A stretch of DNA of 62,858 nucleotides from Bradyrhizobiaceae bacterium (GCA_947475225.1 CANJMQ010000012.1:1-62858), one strand, 5' to 3'; counted from the first letter of the stretch, positions 1 through 9,177 are shown. Notes: generated by a model not told the origin, from the letters alone. Numbers and translations: made by a program.

Positions 1-150
1 CGTGCCGAACCCGCGCGTATAGCTCCACTGACTTCATCCCCCGCCCCCTGCCAACTCAGGCAAAGGACTCTAACTGCCGCAGTTTTACTCCGGCGCAGCC
101 AAACAAATCGGCCACTTCAGTGAGGTATTATTGCTCCGGCTTTTACACCG

Positions 151-420
151 ATGGGCGCCCCGGCGGTTCCGACATCGATCAAGCAGACCTTCCGCAAGAC
201 CTTCAGGCACACCCTGATCCTGTCAGGCGGCTATGATGCCCAACGCGCCGAGAAAGAACTGGAAGACAAGGCCTGCGACCTGATCGCCGTCGGCCGTCCC
301 TTCCTCGCGAACCCCGATCTCGTGGCGCGGTGGAAGACGGGGGCTACGCTCAACGACATCGACTTCAACACCTTCTACACGCCGGGGCCCAAGGGCTTCA
401 CGGACTATCCGCGGCTCTAG
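151..420 (+). pseudogene. Remnant (C-terminal part) of an old yellow enzyme-type NADH:flavin oxidoreductase
   Basis: The 89-residue frame carries the end of the OYE/NemA TIM barrel: GGYDAQRAE, GRPFLANPDL and a YTPGPKGFTDYP-like end, which normally contact FMN and close the barrel. A full family member is about 360 residues, so roughly three quarters of the gene, including the substrate-binding His/Asn region, is absent. An in-frame stop lies just upstream (121-123), and positions 1-150 show no recognisable coding sequence. It is therefore a truncated relic rather than a gene cut only by the window edge. It ends in a hairpin with a T-run. Seen: motifs and truncation. Inferred: loss of function. 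Confidence 0.7.
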
Positions 421-472
421 CCAGCGAAAAGCAGAGCATATCTGACATCTCGCGGATATCGACCACAAGAAA

Positions 473-508
473 GCGGCCGCCCTTACGGACGGCCGCTCAA
501 TTTTTTTT
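473..508 (+). terminator. Rho-independent terminator, possibly bidirectional
   Basis: A GC-rich hairpin (GCGGCCG paired with CGGCCGC, extended by CC/GG around a TTAC loop) is followed, four bases later, by eight T residues at 501-508. It sits between the end of the OYE remnant (plus strand) and the end of the livK-type gene (minus strand). Read on the minus strand, the hairpin is followed by TTTCTT, so it may also end the Liv operon. Confidence 0.75.
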
Positions 509-517
509 GTTACTAGC

Positions 518-1714
518 TTACTTGCTGGCGAGATAGTCAACCGGGATCGGCTCAGAGATCGTCCACTCGTCAACCACATGGGCCTTGCCGTTCTCAACCT
601 CGGTGATGAGGTAGCGGCCCTTGTTCTGGTGGTGGAGTTCGGCGGTGAAGGTGCGCGGCCCGAACAGTGTCGGTTCGTCCTTCATCTTCTCGAGTTCGGC
701 AACCACCGCATCGGCGTCGGTTGTCTTGGCACGCTCGACGGCCTTAGCCCAGACGTCGATCATGACGTAGCCAGGATAGACGTACTGGCTGGACGGATCG
801 CCACCAGTCGCCGCCTTGTAGGTGGCATTGAACTCGTTGACCTTCGGGTTCGGGTCATCGCCATGCACCGAGCCCTGATCAGGCACGTAGAAGTTCGTGA
901 GGTCCGGCGTTGCCGAGAGCCAGTAGCTCCCAGACATGCCGGATCCGTTGAGGATCATCGACTTGATGCCGGCGGCGCGGATCTGCTTCACGGCGGAAAC
1001 GCCGCCCGGCATCATGGTGCAGAGCATGATGGCGTCTGGCTCCTGCGGCAAGCTCTTGATGCGGGTGATCTGCGCGGCGATCGAGGCATCGTCGTTCTTG
1101 AATGTGTCCTCGCCGACGAGCTTCGCATCCGTCAACTTTGGCAGTTCCCAGTCAAAACCGTCACAGATGCCCTTGTTGTACTCGGTCCATGTGTCGAGCA
1201 GGCGGTAGAAGCTGCGGGCATTCTTCTTGGTATAGGCCCACTCCGCCATGGTGGCGCCCTGCACGGCCGCCAGAACCGAGGCCGAGAAGGAGTGCGGGCC
1301 AACGCCCTGGATGCCTGCCTTGACCGACTCGGCACACAGGAAGAACGAGACCTTGCCCGCGGCTTCCGCGGCAAGCGCCGCCGGAGCACCGAAGTCATAA
1401 TCGCAGGACACGACCACGAGGTCGGCGCCCTTGTCGATCACCTCGAGACCGGCCTTGGCGCCCTCGGCGCGGTCGGTCTTGGTGTCGGCGGCAACAGTCT
1501 CGATCTGCTTGCCGAGCAGACCGCCAGCCTTGTTGATCTCGTCGATGCGGATACGGGCCGCATCTTCCGCCGGCTTGTCATAAGCCTGCATGAAGCCCGA
1601 TTGCGCGGTGGCGAAACCCACGACGATCTTATCGTCGTCGGCCATGGCCATCGGTGCCGCGAGCATCAACGCACCCAGCGCCGCGCCCAGTCCTACTTGC
1701 AGAAAGCTCTTCAT
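518..1714 (-). CDS. livK: ABC transporter periplasmic substrate-binding protein, branched-chain amino acid (LivK/Peripla_BP_6) family
   Basis: A 398-residue protein with a Sec signal peptide (MKSFLQVGLG, hydrophobic core, AMA|DDDK cleavage region). It is followed by a type-I periplasmic binding fold that starts with KIVVGFATAQSG and continues with GLLGKQIE and DLVVVSCDYDFG-like strands. Start chosen at 1714 because a GGAGG stands just upstream; the frame is open further upstream. It is the last gene of the minus-strand hyuBA-livGFHMK operon. The family binds amino acids, amides or aromatic acids outside the membrane and delivers them to LivHM. The linked hydantoinase/oxoprolinase genes suggest a lactam, hydantoin or amide ligand, but the ligand cannot be read from sequence. 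Confidence 0.9.
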   Translation of the reverse strand: MKSFLQVGLGAALGALMLAAPMAMADDDKIVVGFATAQSGFMQAYDKPAEDAARIRIDEINKAGGLLGKQIETVAADTKTDRAEGAKAGLEVIDKGADLVVVSCDYDFGAPAALAAEAAGKVSFFLCAESVKAGIQGVGPHSFSASVLAAVQGATMAEWAYTKKNARSFYRLLDTWTEYNKGICDGFDWELPKLTDAKLVGEDTFKNDDASIAAQITRIKSLPQEPDAIMLCTMMPGGVSAVKQIRAAGIKSMILNGSGMSGSYWLSATPDLTNFYVPDQGSVHGDDPNPKVNEFNATYKAATGGDPSSQYVYPGYVMIDVWAKAVERAKTTDADAVVAELEKMKDEPTLFGPRTFTAELHHQNKGRYLITEVENGKAHVVDEWTISEPIPVDYLASK

Positions 1715-1733
1715 TGACGTCCTCCATTTAGGT

Positions 1734-2810
1734 TTATGCAGTCTTCCCATCCGCCGGGGCGTTTGGCTTGCCCCGGGCGGAAAGCTTGTTAGACGGCCAC
1801 ACGAGCTCACGATTGCGGGTGAGGCCGGAGGGCCGGTACATCAGGATCACGATCATCACCACGCCGATGGCGATTTCCTGCACGCCGAGCGGCAGGGCGA
1901 AACTGGCGCCACCGATGTCCACGCCCTTCTCCATCCAGCGTAAAAGCTGGATGATGATAGACAGGACGACGACGCCCAGAACAGCGCCCGACAGCGAATT
2001 CATGCCGCCGACGACGAGCATCGACAGGGTGATGAAGGTGAGGCCGAGATAGAATGTGTCGGGTGTCACGACGCCCACCGAATGCGCGAACATCGCGCCG
2101 CCGAGGCCCATGATACCGCCCGAGATGGTGAAGGCGATCAAACGTTCGCGCGGGATGTTGACACCCGAGGCAGACGCCGCCGTTGCCTCGTCACGCGCCG
2201 CCCGGAGTGCCAGGCCGGAACGCGAGATCTGGTGCAGGTAGGCAACGATCACCACGACGATGGCGCACAGGAAATAGGGCCACACTACCCGAACGATGGG
2301 AATGCCGACGACGGAACTCTGCGCGCCTGTCACGGTGTCCCAATTGGAATAGACCTGGATGATGACAGCAAGCACCGCAAAGGTGGCGATCGATGCGGCG
2401 ATGCCAGACAGTCGCATCAGCACCTTGCCCACCACGTAGGCGGCGATGGCGGCGAAGATGACCGCGGCGACCAGCCCCCAGCCATAAGCCAGCTTGTTGT
2501 TGAGTATGATGTCCGGCAGGCCCTTGAGTTTCGATTTCTTGATGGCCGGCAGCATGGTGAGCCATGCCGTCATGTAGGCGCCGAGGCAGGTGAAGCCAAT
2601 GTGGCCGAAGCTGATGACGCCGGAATTGCCGATGAACACGAACAGCCCGACCACCAGCACGACGCGGATGAAGATCTCGATGATCGTCTGGTTGAATGGG
2701 CCTGATCCCACAGCCAGTGCTGCAAGCTGCAGCGCCGCGAGAATGCCGATCAGGATGACCGGCGTCGACCATGTGCGTTCAAGGATGGAGGGGCGGTCTG
2801 CCATGATCAC
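1734..2810 (-). CDS. livM: Branched-chain amino acid-type ABC transporter permease LivM
   Basis: A roughly 358-residue polytopic inner-membrane protein of the BPD_transp_2 family. It has many hydrophobic segments and the usual EAA-like stretch near SGLALRAARDEATAA, followed by ERLIAFTISGGIMGLGGAMFA-type sequence. GTG at 2810 overlaps the livH stop (GTGA), typical of translational coupling; an ATG two codons later (2804) is the alternative start. It forms the translocation channel with LivH, powered by LivG and LivF. Length and order are ordinary for the family. Confidence 0.92.
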   Translation of the reverse strand: MIMADRPSILERTWSTPVILIGILAALQLAALAVGSGPFNQTIIEIFIRVVLVVGLFVFIGNSGVISFGHIGFTCLGAYMTAWLTMLPAIKKSKLKGLPDIILNNKLAYGWGLVAAVIFAAIAAYVVGKVLMRLSGIAASIATFAVLAVIIQVYSNWDTVTGAQSSVVGIPIVRVVWPYFLCAIVVVIVAYLHQISRSGLALRAARDEATAASASGVNIPRERLIAFTISGGIMGLGGAMFAHSVGVVTPDTFYLGLTFITLSMLVVGGMNSLSGAVLGVVVLSIIIQLLRWMEKGVDIGGASFALPLGVQEIAIGVVMIVILMYRPSGLTRNRELVWPSNKLSARGKPNAPADGKTA

Positions 2811-3721
2811 ACCCTCTGCTTGGTGGCCTTGGAGGTGAACAGTCCGTTCGGCCTCCAGACGAGCATGGCGATGACCGCGCCATAGACAAAGGCATCGCGG
2901 AAGGGCCGCGCATCAGGCGGCAGCACCACCTGCATGATGACCGTGGCCGCCCCGATGAGATAGCCCGCCAGGACCGCACCCGGCAGGCTGCCCAGCCCAC
3001 CGATGACCGTGGCCACGAAGGCAACCAGCATGAGATTGGCACCCATGTTGATGTCGACCGTGCCCGTCTGCGTGACGAGGATGAGGCCAATCGCGGCGGC
3101 CAGCATGCCGCTCACCGCGAAGGCCAGCATGATGACGCGGTTGGCGCGCACGCCCAGCATGCGCGCCATGGTGAAGTTCTCCGCCGCCGCACGCATTTCG
3201 AGGCCGAAGCGCGTGCGCTTCAGGAAGGCCGTGAGGGCGATGAGGATAACAATGGTGACGACGATGGTAATCACCTGCAGCGGCGGAATGCGCGCGCCGA
3301 AGAACTCGATCTGCTGGGTGAGGTTCGACCATAGGTCGATGGACTTCGGCCGGCTCGAATAGAGCATGAGGAGAAAATACTTGATGACAAAGCCAAGCGC
3401 GAAGGAGGCGATCATCATGGTTGCCGGATTGGCATTTCGGAAGCGCCGGAACACAACGATTTCGGAGAGCACCGAGAGCCCCGCGCCCACCGCAAGGATG
3501 AAGGGCACGAGGATGATAGTGGGAAGGTTCCCGGCAAAGACGATGGCCGCGGCGTCGATCGACGGCCACAGCATGGCGAAGACGCAGAAGGCGATGTAGT
3601 CGCCATGCGCGAAGTTGACGAGCCGCATGACACCGAAGATCAGCGCAATGCCGAGCGCACCCAGCGCATAGAGACTGCCGAGGCTCAGTGCATCAAAGAG
3701 GACCTGGAGCAGCGCCGTCAT
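2807..3721 (-). CDS. livH: Branched-chain amino acid-type ABC transporter permease LivH
   Basis: A 304-residue polytopic membrane protein beginning MTALLQVLFDALSLGS and containing FGVMRLVNFAHGD, the hallmark of LivH permeases, and GLEMRAAAENFTMARMLGV (EAA loop contacting the ATPases). Start at 3721 chosen because the conserved N-terminus begins there and the codon follows the livF stop by one base; the frame is open further upstream inside livF. It partners LivM. Confidence 0.93.
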   Translation of the reverse strand: MTALLQVLFDALSLGSLYALGALGIALIFGVMRLVNFAHGDYIAFCVFAMLWPSIDAAAIVFAGNLPTIILVPFILAVGAGLSVLSEIVVFRRFRNANPATMMIASFALGFVIKYFLLMLYSSRPKSIDLWSNLTQQIEFFGARIPPLQVITIVVTIVILIALTAFLKRTRFGLEMRAAAENFTMARMLGVRANRVIMLAFAVSGMLAAAIGLILVTQTGTVDINMGANLMLVAFVATVIGGLGSLPGAVLAGYLIGAATVIMQVVLPPDARPFRDAFVYGAVIAMLVWRPNGLFTSKATKQRV

Positions 3722-3722
3722 C

Positions 3723-4445
3723 TCAATGCTCTCCATATCCGAAATAGGCCTGGCGGAGCGCATCGCCCTTGACGAGTTCGCGCGCATCGCCCTCGAGCGC
3801 CACTTCGCCCGAACGCATCAGCACCATGCGGCCGCCGGTGAGGCTTGCCCGCGTGGCGCTCTGCTCGACGATCAGCAGGGTAAGGCCACGGCTGTCACGC
3901 AGGCGGATGAGCGTGGAATAAACGTCGTCGATCACCTTCGGCGCCAGCCCCAGAGACGGCTCGTCGATGGCGATAAGCTTGGGGCCGGCCATCAGGGCGC
4001 GGCCGATCACCAGCATCTGCTGCTGGCCGCCGGAGAGAACGCCTGCCTGCTGGTCCTTGCGGTCCTTCAGCATCGGGAACACGGCGTAGATCTGTTCCAT
4101 GTCCTTCGCCACCTGGTCCTTGTCGGCGCGCATGCCGGTGCCGAGGCGGAGGTTTTCATCGATGCTAAGACCGCCGAACACCTCGCGGCCTTCCGGTACC
4201 ATGGAGAAGCCGAGCCGTGCGATATCCTCCGGCGCTTTCCCGGCAATATGCTTTCCGGCGAACTGGATGAAGCCCTCGCGCGGAGTGACGACGCCCGCGA
4301 TGGCCTTCAGCAGCGTCGACTTGCCGGCGCCATTGGGGCCGGTGACGAACAGCGTCTCGCCCTCATCAACCTTGATCGAAGCCTTGCGCAAGGCGGTGAG
4401 CTGGCCATAGCGAACCGAGATGTTGTCGACGGAGAGGAGGCTCAC
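3723..4445 (-). CDS. livF: ABC transporter ATP-binding protein LivF
   Basis: A 240-residue cytoplasmic ATPase with Walker A (GPNGAGKST), signature (LSGGQQQML), Walker B (LIAIDEPSLGL) and the switch region IVEQSA. VEQ in place of a histidine switch is usual in LivF. It overlaps the end of livG by 4 bases (ATGA) and is followed by livH after one base, so it is translationally coupled in the operon. It powers LivHM import together with LivG. Confidence 0.94.
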   Translation of the reverse strand: MSLLSVDNISVRYGQLTALRKASIKVDEGETLFVTGPNGAGKSTLLKAIAGVVTPREGFIQFAGKHIAGKAPEDIARLGFSMVPEGREVFGGLSIDENLRLGTGMRADKDQVAKDMEQIYAVFPMLKDRKDQQAGVLSGGQQQMLVIGRALMAGPKLIAIDEPSLGLAPKVIDDVYSTLIRLRDSRGLTLLIVEQSATRASLTGGRMVLMRSGEVALEGDARELVKGDALRQAYFGYGEH

Positions 4446-5185
4446 AGCACCGCTCCTTCCGCTTCAGCCTGGGTACCCATGTAGGCGTGGCGCACCCGCT
4501 CAGAGGCCTTGATGACGGATGGCGGCCCCACCTCGATCACTTCGCCCGAATCCAGCACATGGATGTGGTCGCAGATGTTCAGCACAAGACCAATATTATG
4601 CTCGATGAGCAACACGCCGCATTTCATTTCCGCGATGATGCGACGGATCAGCCTGGCAAGGTCAGCCGCCTCCTCCGCCGACATGCCGGCAGCGGGCTCG
4701 TCAAGCAGGAGATAGCTGGGGTCGAGCATTAGCGCGCGGCCAATGGCGACGCGGCGTTCATCGGTGTAGGGAAGTCCGCCAGCCGTGCGCTCGGCAAGGT
4801 GGGCGATGCCGATCCACTCCAGCATCGCGTCCGCCTTCTTCGCAGCCTCGCGGCGTGCGAGGCCGAGACCGACACCCGTGACCTCCAGATTGTCGAGCAC
4901 TGAGAGATCCGCGAAGAGCCGTCCTGACTGGAAGGTACGGGCAATGCCCTTCTGGCGCACCTTGTACGGCGGAACGCCGATCATGCTCTCGCCGTCCAGG
5001 CTCACGGACCCATCGGTCGGCTTCTGGAACCCGGTGAGCACATTGACGAGCGTTGTCTTGCCCGCCCCATTGGGGCCGATCAGGCCCGTCACCTTCGCGC
5101 GCGGCACGTCCAGCGTCACCTTCGAGAGGGCACGAAGCCCCTCGAAGGAGACCGAGACATCCGTTGCTGAAAGCGCCTGGTCCAT
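4442..5185 (-). CDS. livG: ABC transporter ATP-binding protein LivG
   Basis: A 247-residue ATPase with Walker A (GPNGAGKTT), the LivG-specific GIARTFQ motif, Walker B (YLLLDEPAAGMS) and switch histidine (LIEHNIG). The ABC signature appears as GLPYTDERRVAIGRAL, a relaxed form of the usual LSYGxQR. It lies 9 bases after hyuA and overlaps livF. The C-terminal BCA_ABC_TP_C-type tail (GEVIEVGPPSVIKASERV, then AYMG) is present. Heterodimer partner of LivF. Confidence 0.93.
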   Translation of the reverse strand: MDQALSATDVSVSFEGLRALSKVTLDVPRAKVTGLIGPNGAGKTTLVNVLTGFQKPTDGSVSLDGESMIGVPPYKVRQKGIARTFQSGRLFADLSVLDNLEVTGVGLGLARREAAKKADAMLEWIGIAHLAERTAGGLPYTDERRVAIGRALMLDPSYLLLDEPAAGMSAEEAADLARLIRRIIAEMKCGVLLIEHNIGLVLNICDHIHVLDSGEVIEVGPPSVIKASERVRHAYMGTQAEAEGAVL

Positions 5186-5194
5186 GACCCTCCG

Positions 5195-7279
5195 TTATTT
5201 CTTCTTGCGCGTGATGACGTAGGAACCGCTGGCATCGAGCGTCGCAGTCCAGCCCGGTTCGATAACGATGGTGGTCGTCACCTCCTCGATGATGGCGGGA
5301 CCCGACAGGCTCGCGCCCGCGCCCAGTCTGGCACCGTCATAGATCGGAGTCTTGGTCGATTTTCCGGAGGCCTCGAAGATGGCCTTGCGATGGCCCTTCA
5401 GCGCCTTGGAAACGGGTGCGCCCTTCTTCAGCTTGGGCGCCTTGGGCTTGTCGATGCGACCGTAAACAGTCGACTCGATGTTGACCACCTCCACAGCATT
5501 GTGGCGCTCCGAATAGGTGTAGAGTTCCTCATGACGGCTGTGGAAGGCGTCCTTCACCTTCTCGATGGTCTTTGCGTTGATCGGGAAGGTGGCGATATCG
5601 ACCGTGCATTCATGCACCTGGCCCACGTAGCGCATGTCCAGGCTGCGCTTCACGTCGATTTGGCCGGCCTTGAAACCATCGGACTTGAGATGCGCCACGC
5701 TCTGCTTCGCGATCTCGCCGAACAGCGTGTCGATGCGCTTGTAGGCGGCGGCATTGTCGAGGCGCAAAGGCGCCGTGGCCATGTAGTTGTACTTGACGTC
5801 CGAGATGATCTGGCCGAAGGCGCAGAGACCGGAGGCAAGCTTCGGCAGGATGATGGTGTCGATGCCCATCTCGCGCGCCAGTGCGGTGATGTGCGCAGCG
5901 GTGGCGCCACCTGCACCCACCAGCACGAAATCGCGCGGATCATAGCCGCGTTCCACCGAGACGCGGCGGATGCCATTTACCATGTTGTTGTTGACGATGG
6001 TGTACATGCCGTAGGCAGCCCGCTCGACCGAGATGCCGAGCTTGTCTGCCACCTTGGTCTTGATGGCCTTCTTCGCCTTATCCAAGTCCAGCGGCAGCTT
6101 GCCGCCGAGCAGGCCATCAGGGTTGAGGTAACCAAGCACCAGGTTGGCGTCGGACGTCGTCGGCTCCGTGCCACCCTGGCCATAGCAGGCGGGCCCCGGT
6201 TCCGAGCCTGCTGATTGCGGGCCGACCTGGATCAGCCCGAGCGAGTCGATCCAGCCGATCGAGCCGCCGCCGGCACCCAGCGTTTCCACCTGGATCATCG
6301 GCACGCCGATACGATAGCGCAGGAAGTCGATGTTCTTGTTGAGGTTGGTCTGGCCGTCCTTGGTCAGCGTGATATCAAAGGACGTGCCACCCATGTCGAC
6401 CGTGATCACGTTTTTCTTCTTGAACGGGGCACAGACATAGAGGCCAGCCTGTGGCGCGGATGCAGGGCCGGAGTTGATGGCATAAACGGACCGATCGGTC
6501 ATCGCCTGGCCAATGGCAAGCCCGCCGTTGGACTGGAAGTAGCGCACCGGCTGCTGCGCACCAAGCGAGCGGAAATAGGCATCCACCGCCTTCACGTATT
6601 TGCGCATGACGGGAGCGAGATAAGCGTTCACCACCGCCGTAGAGGTGCGGGTGTATTCGCGCACCTGCGGATAGAGTTCGGAGCCCACGGTGAGGATCAC
6701 GTCCGGCAACATCTTGCGGACGATCTCGGCGGCGCGGCGCTCGTGCTCAGGGTTCAAGACCGACCAGACAAAGGAGATGGCAACGGTCTCGACACCTTCC
6801 TTCGCGAAGGCTTCGCAGGCCTCGCGCACATCTGCCTCCTCCATCGTGAGGCGTACCGAACCGTCCGACAGCACGCGCTCGCGCACGCCCTTCCTGAGGT
6901 AGCGCGGCACCAGCATGGTTGCTGCCGGATACTCCGGGTCGTAACGGAAGCCATCTTCCTTGTGGCCGTTGCGGATCTCGATCGAGTCCTCATGGCCCGC
7001 CGTGCAGATGAGGCCCGTCTTGCCACCACGGTGGGTGATCAGGGCATTGAGGCCCACGGTGGTGCCGTTGATGCAGAGGTCGCAGTCGGAAACAAGGTCC
7101 GAAGGCGTGATGCCGAAGTCGTCGGCGATCAGCTTCAGGCCGTTCTCGATGGCCTTGGTGGGGTCCGATGGCGTCGAAAGCGCCTTGAACAGCTTGACAT
7201 CGCCCGTGTTGCGGTTGGCGACGACGAAATCCGTGAAGGTGCCGCCAGCATCGATGCCGAGACGATATGTCGTGCGCAT
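5195..7279 (-). CDS. hyuA: Hydantoinase/oxoprolinase subunit A (ATP-dependent ring-opening enzyme)
   Basis: A 694-residue protein starting MRTTYRLGIDAGGTFTD: the phosphate-binding DxGGTFTD loop of the ASKHA-type ATPase core of HyuA/5-oxoprolinase. A second phosphate motif TVDMGGTSFDI and an adenosine-like motif VGAGGATAAH follow. Start chosen at 7279, where GGAGG lies 7-8 bases upstream. It follows hyuB by 17 bases. The family uses ATP to activate a cyclic amide (5-oxoproline, N-methylhydantoin) or, in acetophenone carboxylases, a ketone for bicarbonate. Which substrate applies here is unknown. The downstream Liv importer suggests that it imports the substrate. Confidence 0.88.
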   Translation of the reverse strand: MRTTYRLGIDAGGTFTDFVVANRNTGDVKLFKALSTPSDPTKAIENGLKLIADDFGITPSDLVSDCDLCINGTTVGLNALITHRGGKTGLICTAGHEDSIEIRNGHKEDGFRYDPEYPAATMLVPRYLRKGVRERVLSDGSVRLTMEEADVREACEAFAKEGVETVAISFVWSVLNPEHERRAAEIVRKMLPDVILTVGSELYPQVREYTRTSTAVVNAYLAPVMRKYVKAVDAYFRSLGAQQPVRYFQSNGGLAIGQAMTDRSVYAINSGPASAPQAGLYVCAPFKKKNVITVDMGGTSFDITLTKDGQTNLNKNIDFLRYRIGVPMIQVETLGAGGGSIGWIDSLGLIQVGPQSAGSEPGPACYGQGGTEPTTSDANLVLGYLNPDGLLGGKLPLDLDKAKKAIKTKVADKLGISVERAAYGMYTIVNNNMVNGIRRVSVERGYDPRDFVLVGAGGATAAHITALAREMGIDTIILPKLASGLCAFGQIISDVKYNYMATAPLRLDNAAAYKRIDTLFGEIAKQSVAHLKSDGFKAGQIDVKRSLDMRYVGQVHECTVDIATFPINAKTIEKVKDAFHSRHEELYTYSERHNAVEVVNIESTVYGRIDKPKAPKLKKGAPVSKALKGHRKAIFEASGKSTKTPIYDGARLGAGASLSGPAIIEEVTTTIVIEPGWTATLDASGSYVITRKKK

Positions 7280-7296
7280 GGTCGTGCCTCCCTCTC

Positions 7297-9105
7297 TCAA
7301 GCCGCCGACCGCAGCCGCGTGGTGGCGGCCATGTCGACATCGAGGGTTTCAGGATTGGTGATCACCACGCCATAATCTTCCTTTGCGCCTTTCACCGAGA
7401 CGAGGCCGTTTTTGACGTCCCAGACGACCTTCTCGATCGGCCGCTCATAGGGATTGCCATAGCCGCCGCCGCCGGGGTTCATGTTGGTGACGGTCTCGCC
7501 GGGCTTGATCGTCTCCATGATATTGGTGCGCTTGACTTCGGGCTTGCCGCCGCGGTTCAGCATCACGCGGCCCACCTTGGAGTCGATGTCCTTCGATTTG
7601 GCGCCAGCGGCACCCATCGCAGGAATGCGGCGGCCTTCACCAAAGCCGATGCACAGCATCTCCTTGTCGAGAGGTTCCACCTCCCAGGCCGTGCCGGAGC
7701 CACCACGGAATTTGCCGGCACCTCCTGAATCGGTCATCAGCGAGTATTTGTGGATGATGATCGGGTAGGAATATTCGAGCAGTTCAACGTCACCCGATGT
7801 CAGCGCGCCGAAGCAGCATTCGGGACCCACCGCGTGCCAGCCATCCTGCTGCGGCGTGGCGCCGCCGCCAGAGATGATGGTCGCCAGCACCATGGTTACG
7901 AATTCCTCGTTGGTTCGAGAATCCCAGCCCGCGATGTTGAGGCCGTTGGCATGGCCCCAGCTCGCCGCCACCTTGGAGGGCATGGCCTTCTCGAAGGCGA
8001 GCCGCACGGCATCGGTCAGGGTTTCCATCGGCGTCGTGGTGCAGTTCATGTGCGGAGCCGGTTCCTGCGCGTTGCAGATCGTGCCCTTTGGCCCGAAATC
8101 GAGCGAGACGCAGCGGTAAAGCCCCTCATTGTAGGGCGGTGGCAGTGCCGCGAACATCATCAGGCCGAGATAGACACCGGAATGCGAGTTGCCCTCATAG
8201 GAGTTGATGAAATAGGGAATCTGCGGCGGCGATGTGATGGCGATATGGCAGGTGTCGCCCTTGATCTTCACCTTGGCCTTGATCTCGAAGTCGCCGAAGC
8301 CGTGGCCTGCGTCCTCGAGAATGGCAACACCCTCATAGGTGCCGTCTGGCACCGTCTTGATGAGGCCGCGCATGTGGCGGTCGGCCATGTCGAGCAGTTC
8401 GTTGATGCAGGCATCGACCGTCTGCTGGCCATACTTGTCGAGCATGGCGATGAGGTTGCGCTCGCCCACCTGGCAGGCGCCGATCAGCGCGTTGAAGTCG
8501 CCCTCCTGGTCACGTCGTGCGCGCATGTTGGTGAGGATCATGTTGAGCACGTCATGGCGCGGCTTGCCACGGTCCCAGATCTTCACCGGTGGAATGCGCA
8601 GGCACTCCGCGTAGATGTCCTTGGCATTGGGGTTGTAGCCGGCCGGCACCGGGCCGCCGATGTCAGTCAAGTGGCCCTTGCAGACCGTCCAGTAGACGAG
8701 CTTGCCCTTGTAGAACACCGGCTTGTACATGCAGGTGTCGATGGCATGGCTGCCGCCGAAGGCCGGGTCGTTGTGGAGGATGAGATCGCCCTCGTGGATA
8801 TCGCCCTCGAAGAACTTGGCCACCGACTTCATGGCTGGTATGAGCGAACCGAGGTGAATGGGAATGTCCTGCCCCTGCAGGATCATTTCGGGCTTGGCGT
8901 TGAACAGCGCCGTCGAATAGTCATGCGCGAGGTTGAACACCGAGGAGCGCGCCGTCTTCTCCAGCGCCAGCGTCATCTCGCGTTGCGTCGTCTCCAGCAC
9001 GCCGCGCACCACCGACAGGGTGATCGGGTCCACCTTCACTGCCGGTTTCGAGGCGGGTTTCTTCGCGACCTTTTTCGCCGGCTTTTTCGCTGCCTTGGCC
9101 ATCAT
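7297..9105 (-). CDS. hyuB: Hydantoinase/oxoprolinase subunit B with a lysine-rich N-terminal tail
   Basis: About 602 residues of the Hydantoinase_B family: DPITLSVVRGVLETTQREM, NDPAFGGSHAID, GPVPAGYNPNAKD, and the C-terminal GGGGYGNPYERP. It forms a complex with HyuA and is the first gene of the operon. Start taken at 9105 (ATG ATG) because GAGGA is well spaced; an upstream in-frame ATG at 9129 lacks such a site. Odd: the first 25 residues are a low-complexity AKKP repeat (KAAKKPAKKVAKKPASKP), which the family does not normally carry and which resembles histone-H1-like tails. Confidence 0.88.
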   Translation of the reverse strand: MMAKAAKKPAKKVAKKPASKPAVKVDPITLSVVRGVLETTQREMTLALEKTARSSVFNLAHDYSTALFNAKPEMILQGQDIPIHLGSLIPAMKSVAKFFEGDIHEGDLILHNDPAFGGSHAIDTCMYKPVFYKGKLVYWTVCKGHLTDIGGPVPAGYNPNAKDIYAECLRIPPVKIWDRGKPRHDVLNMILTNMRARRDQEGDFNALIGACQVGERNLIAMLDKYGQQTVDACINELLDMADRHMRGLIKTVPDGTYEGVAILEDAGHGFGDFEIKAKVKIKGDTCHIAITSPPQIPYFINSYEGNSHSGVYLGLMMFAALPPPYNEGLYRCVSLDFGPKGTICNAQEPAPHMNCTTTPMETLTDAVRLAFEKAMPSKVAASWGHANGLNIAGWDSRTNEEFVTMVLATIISGGGATPQQDGWHAVGPECCFGALTSGDVELLEYSYPIIIHKYSLMTDSGGAGKFRGGSGTAWEVEPLDKEMLCIGFGEGRRIPAMGAAGAKSKDIDSKVGRVMLNRGGKPEVKRTNIMETIKPGETVTNMNPGGGGYGNPYERPIEKVVWDVKNGLVSVKGAKEDYGVVITNPETLDVDMAATTRLRSAA

Positions 9106-9145
9106 GCTGTCCTCGCTGTTGTGGGGCACGCCAGATCGCGCGCAC

Positions 9146-9177
9146 GCGTAAACAGGCCCTGACCGGGCCTGTTACGC
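9146..9177. promoter_or_regulatory. Inverted repeat in the hyuB-araC divergent intergenic region (candidate operator)
   Basis: GCGTAAACAGGCCC and GGGCCTGTTACGC form a 13-base inverted repeat (one extra A in the left arm) around the five-base spacer TGACC, 40 bases before the hyuB start. No T-run follows on either strand, so an operator is more likely than a terminator. In addition TGGCGCAC occurs twice in direct orientation (9192-9199 and 9272-9279), nearer the AraC-type gene. Their binding factor is not known; the adjacent AraC protein is the obvious candidate. Confidence 0.5.

Noticed and set aside
473-508. Operator or attachment site
   Set aside because: The T-run and position between two gene ends make a terminator the simpler reading.
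578-1717. Long plus-strand open frame opposite the substrate-binding protein gene
   Set aside because: No recognisable domain; it is the GC-rich antisense shadow of a strongly supported gene. The same applies to 7750-9162 (+), 9102-10322 (-), 31005-32369 (-) and 36825-38102 (-).
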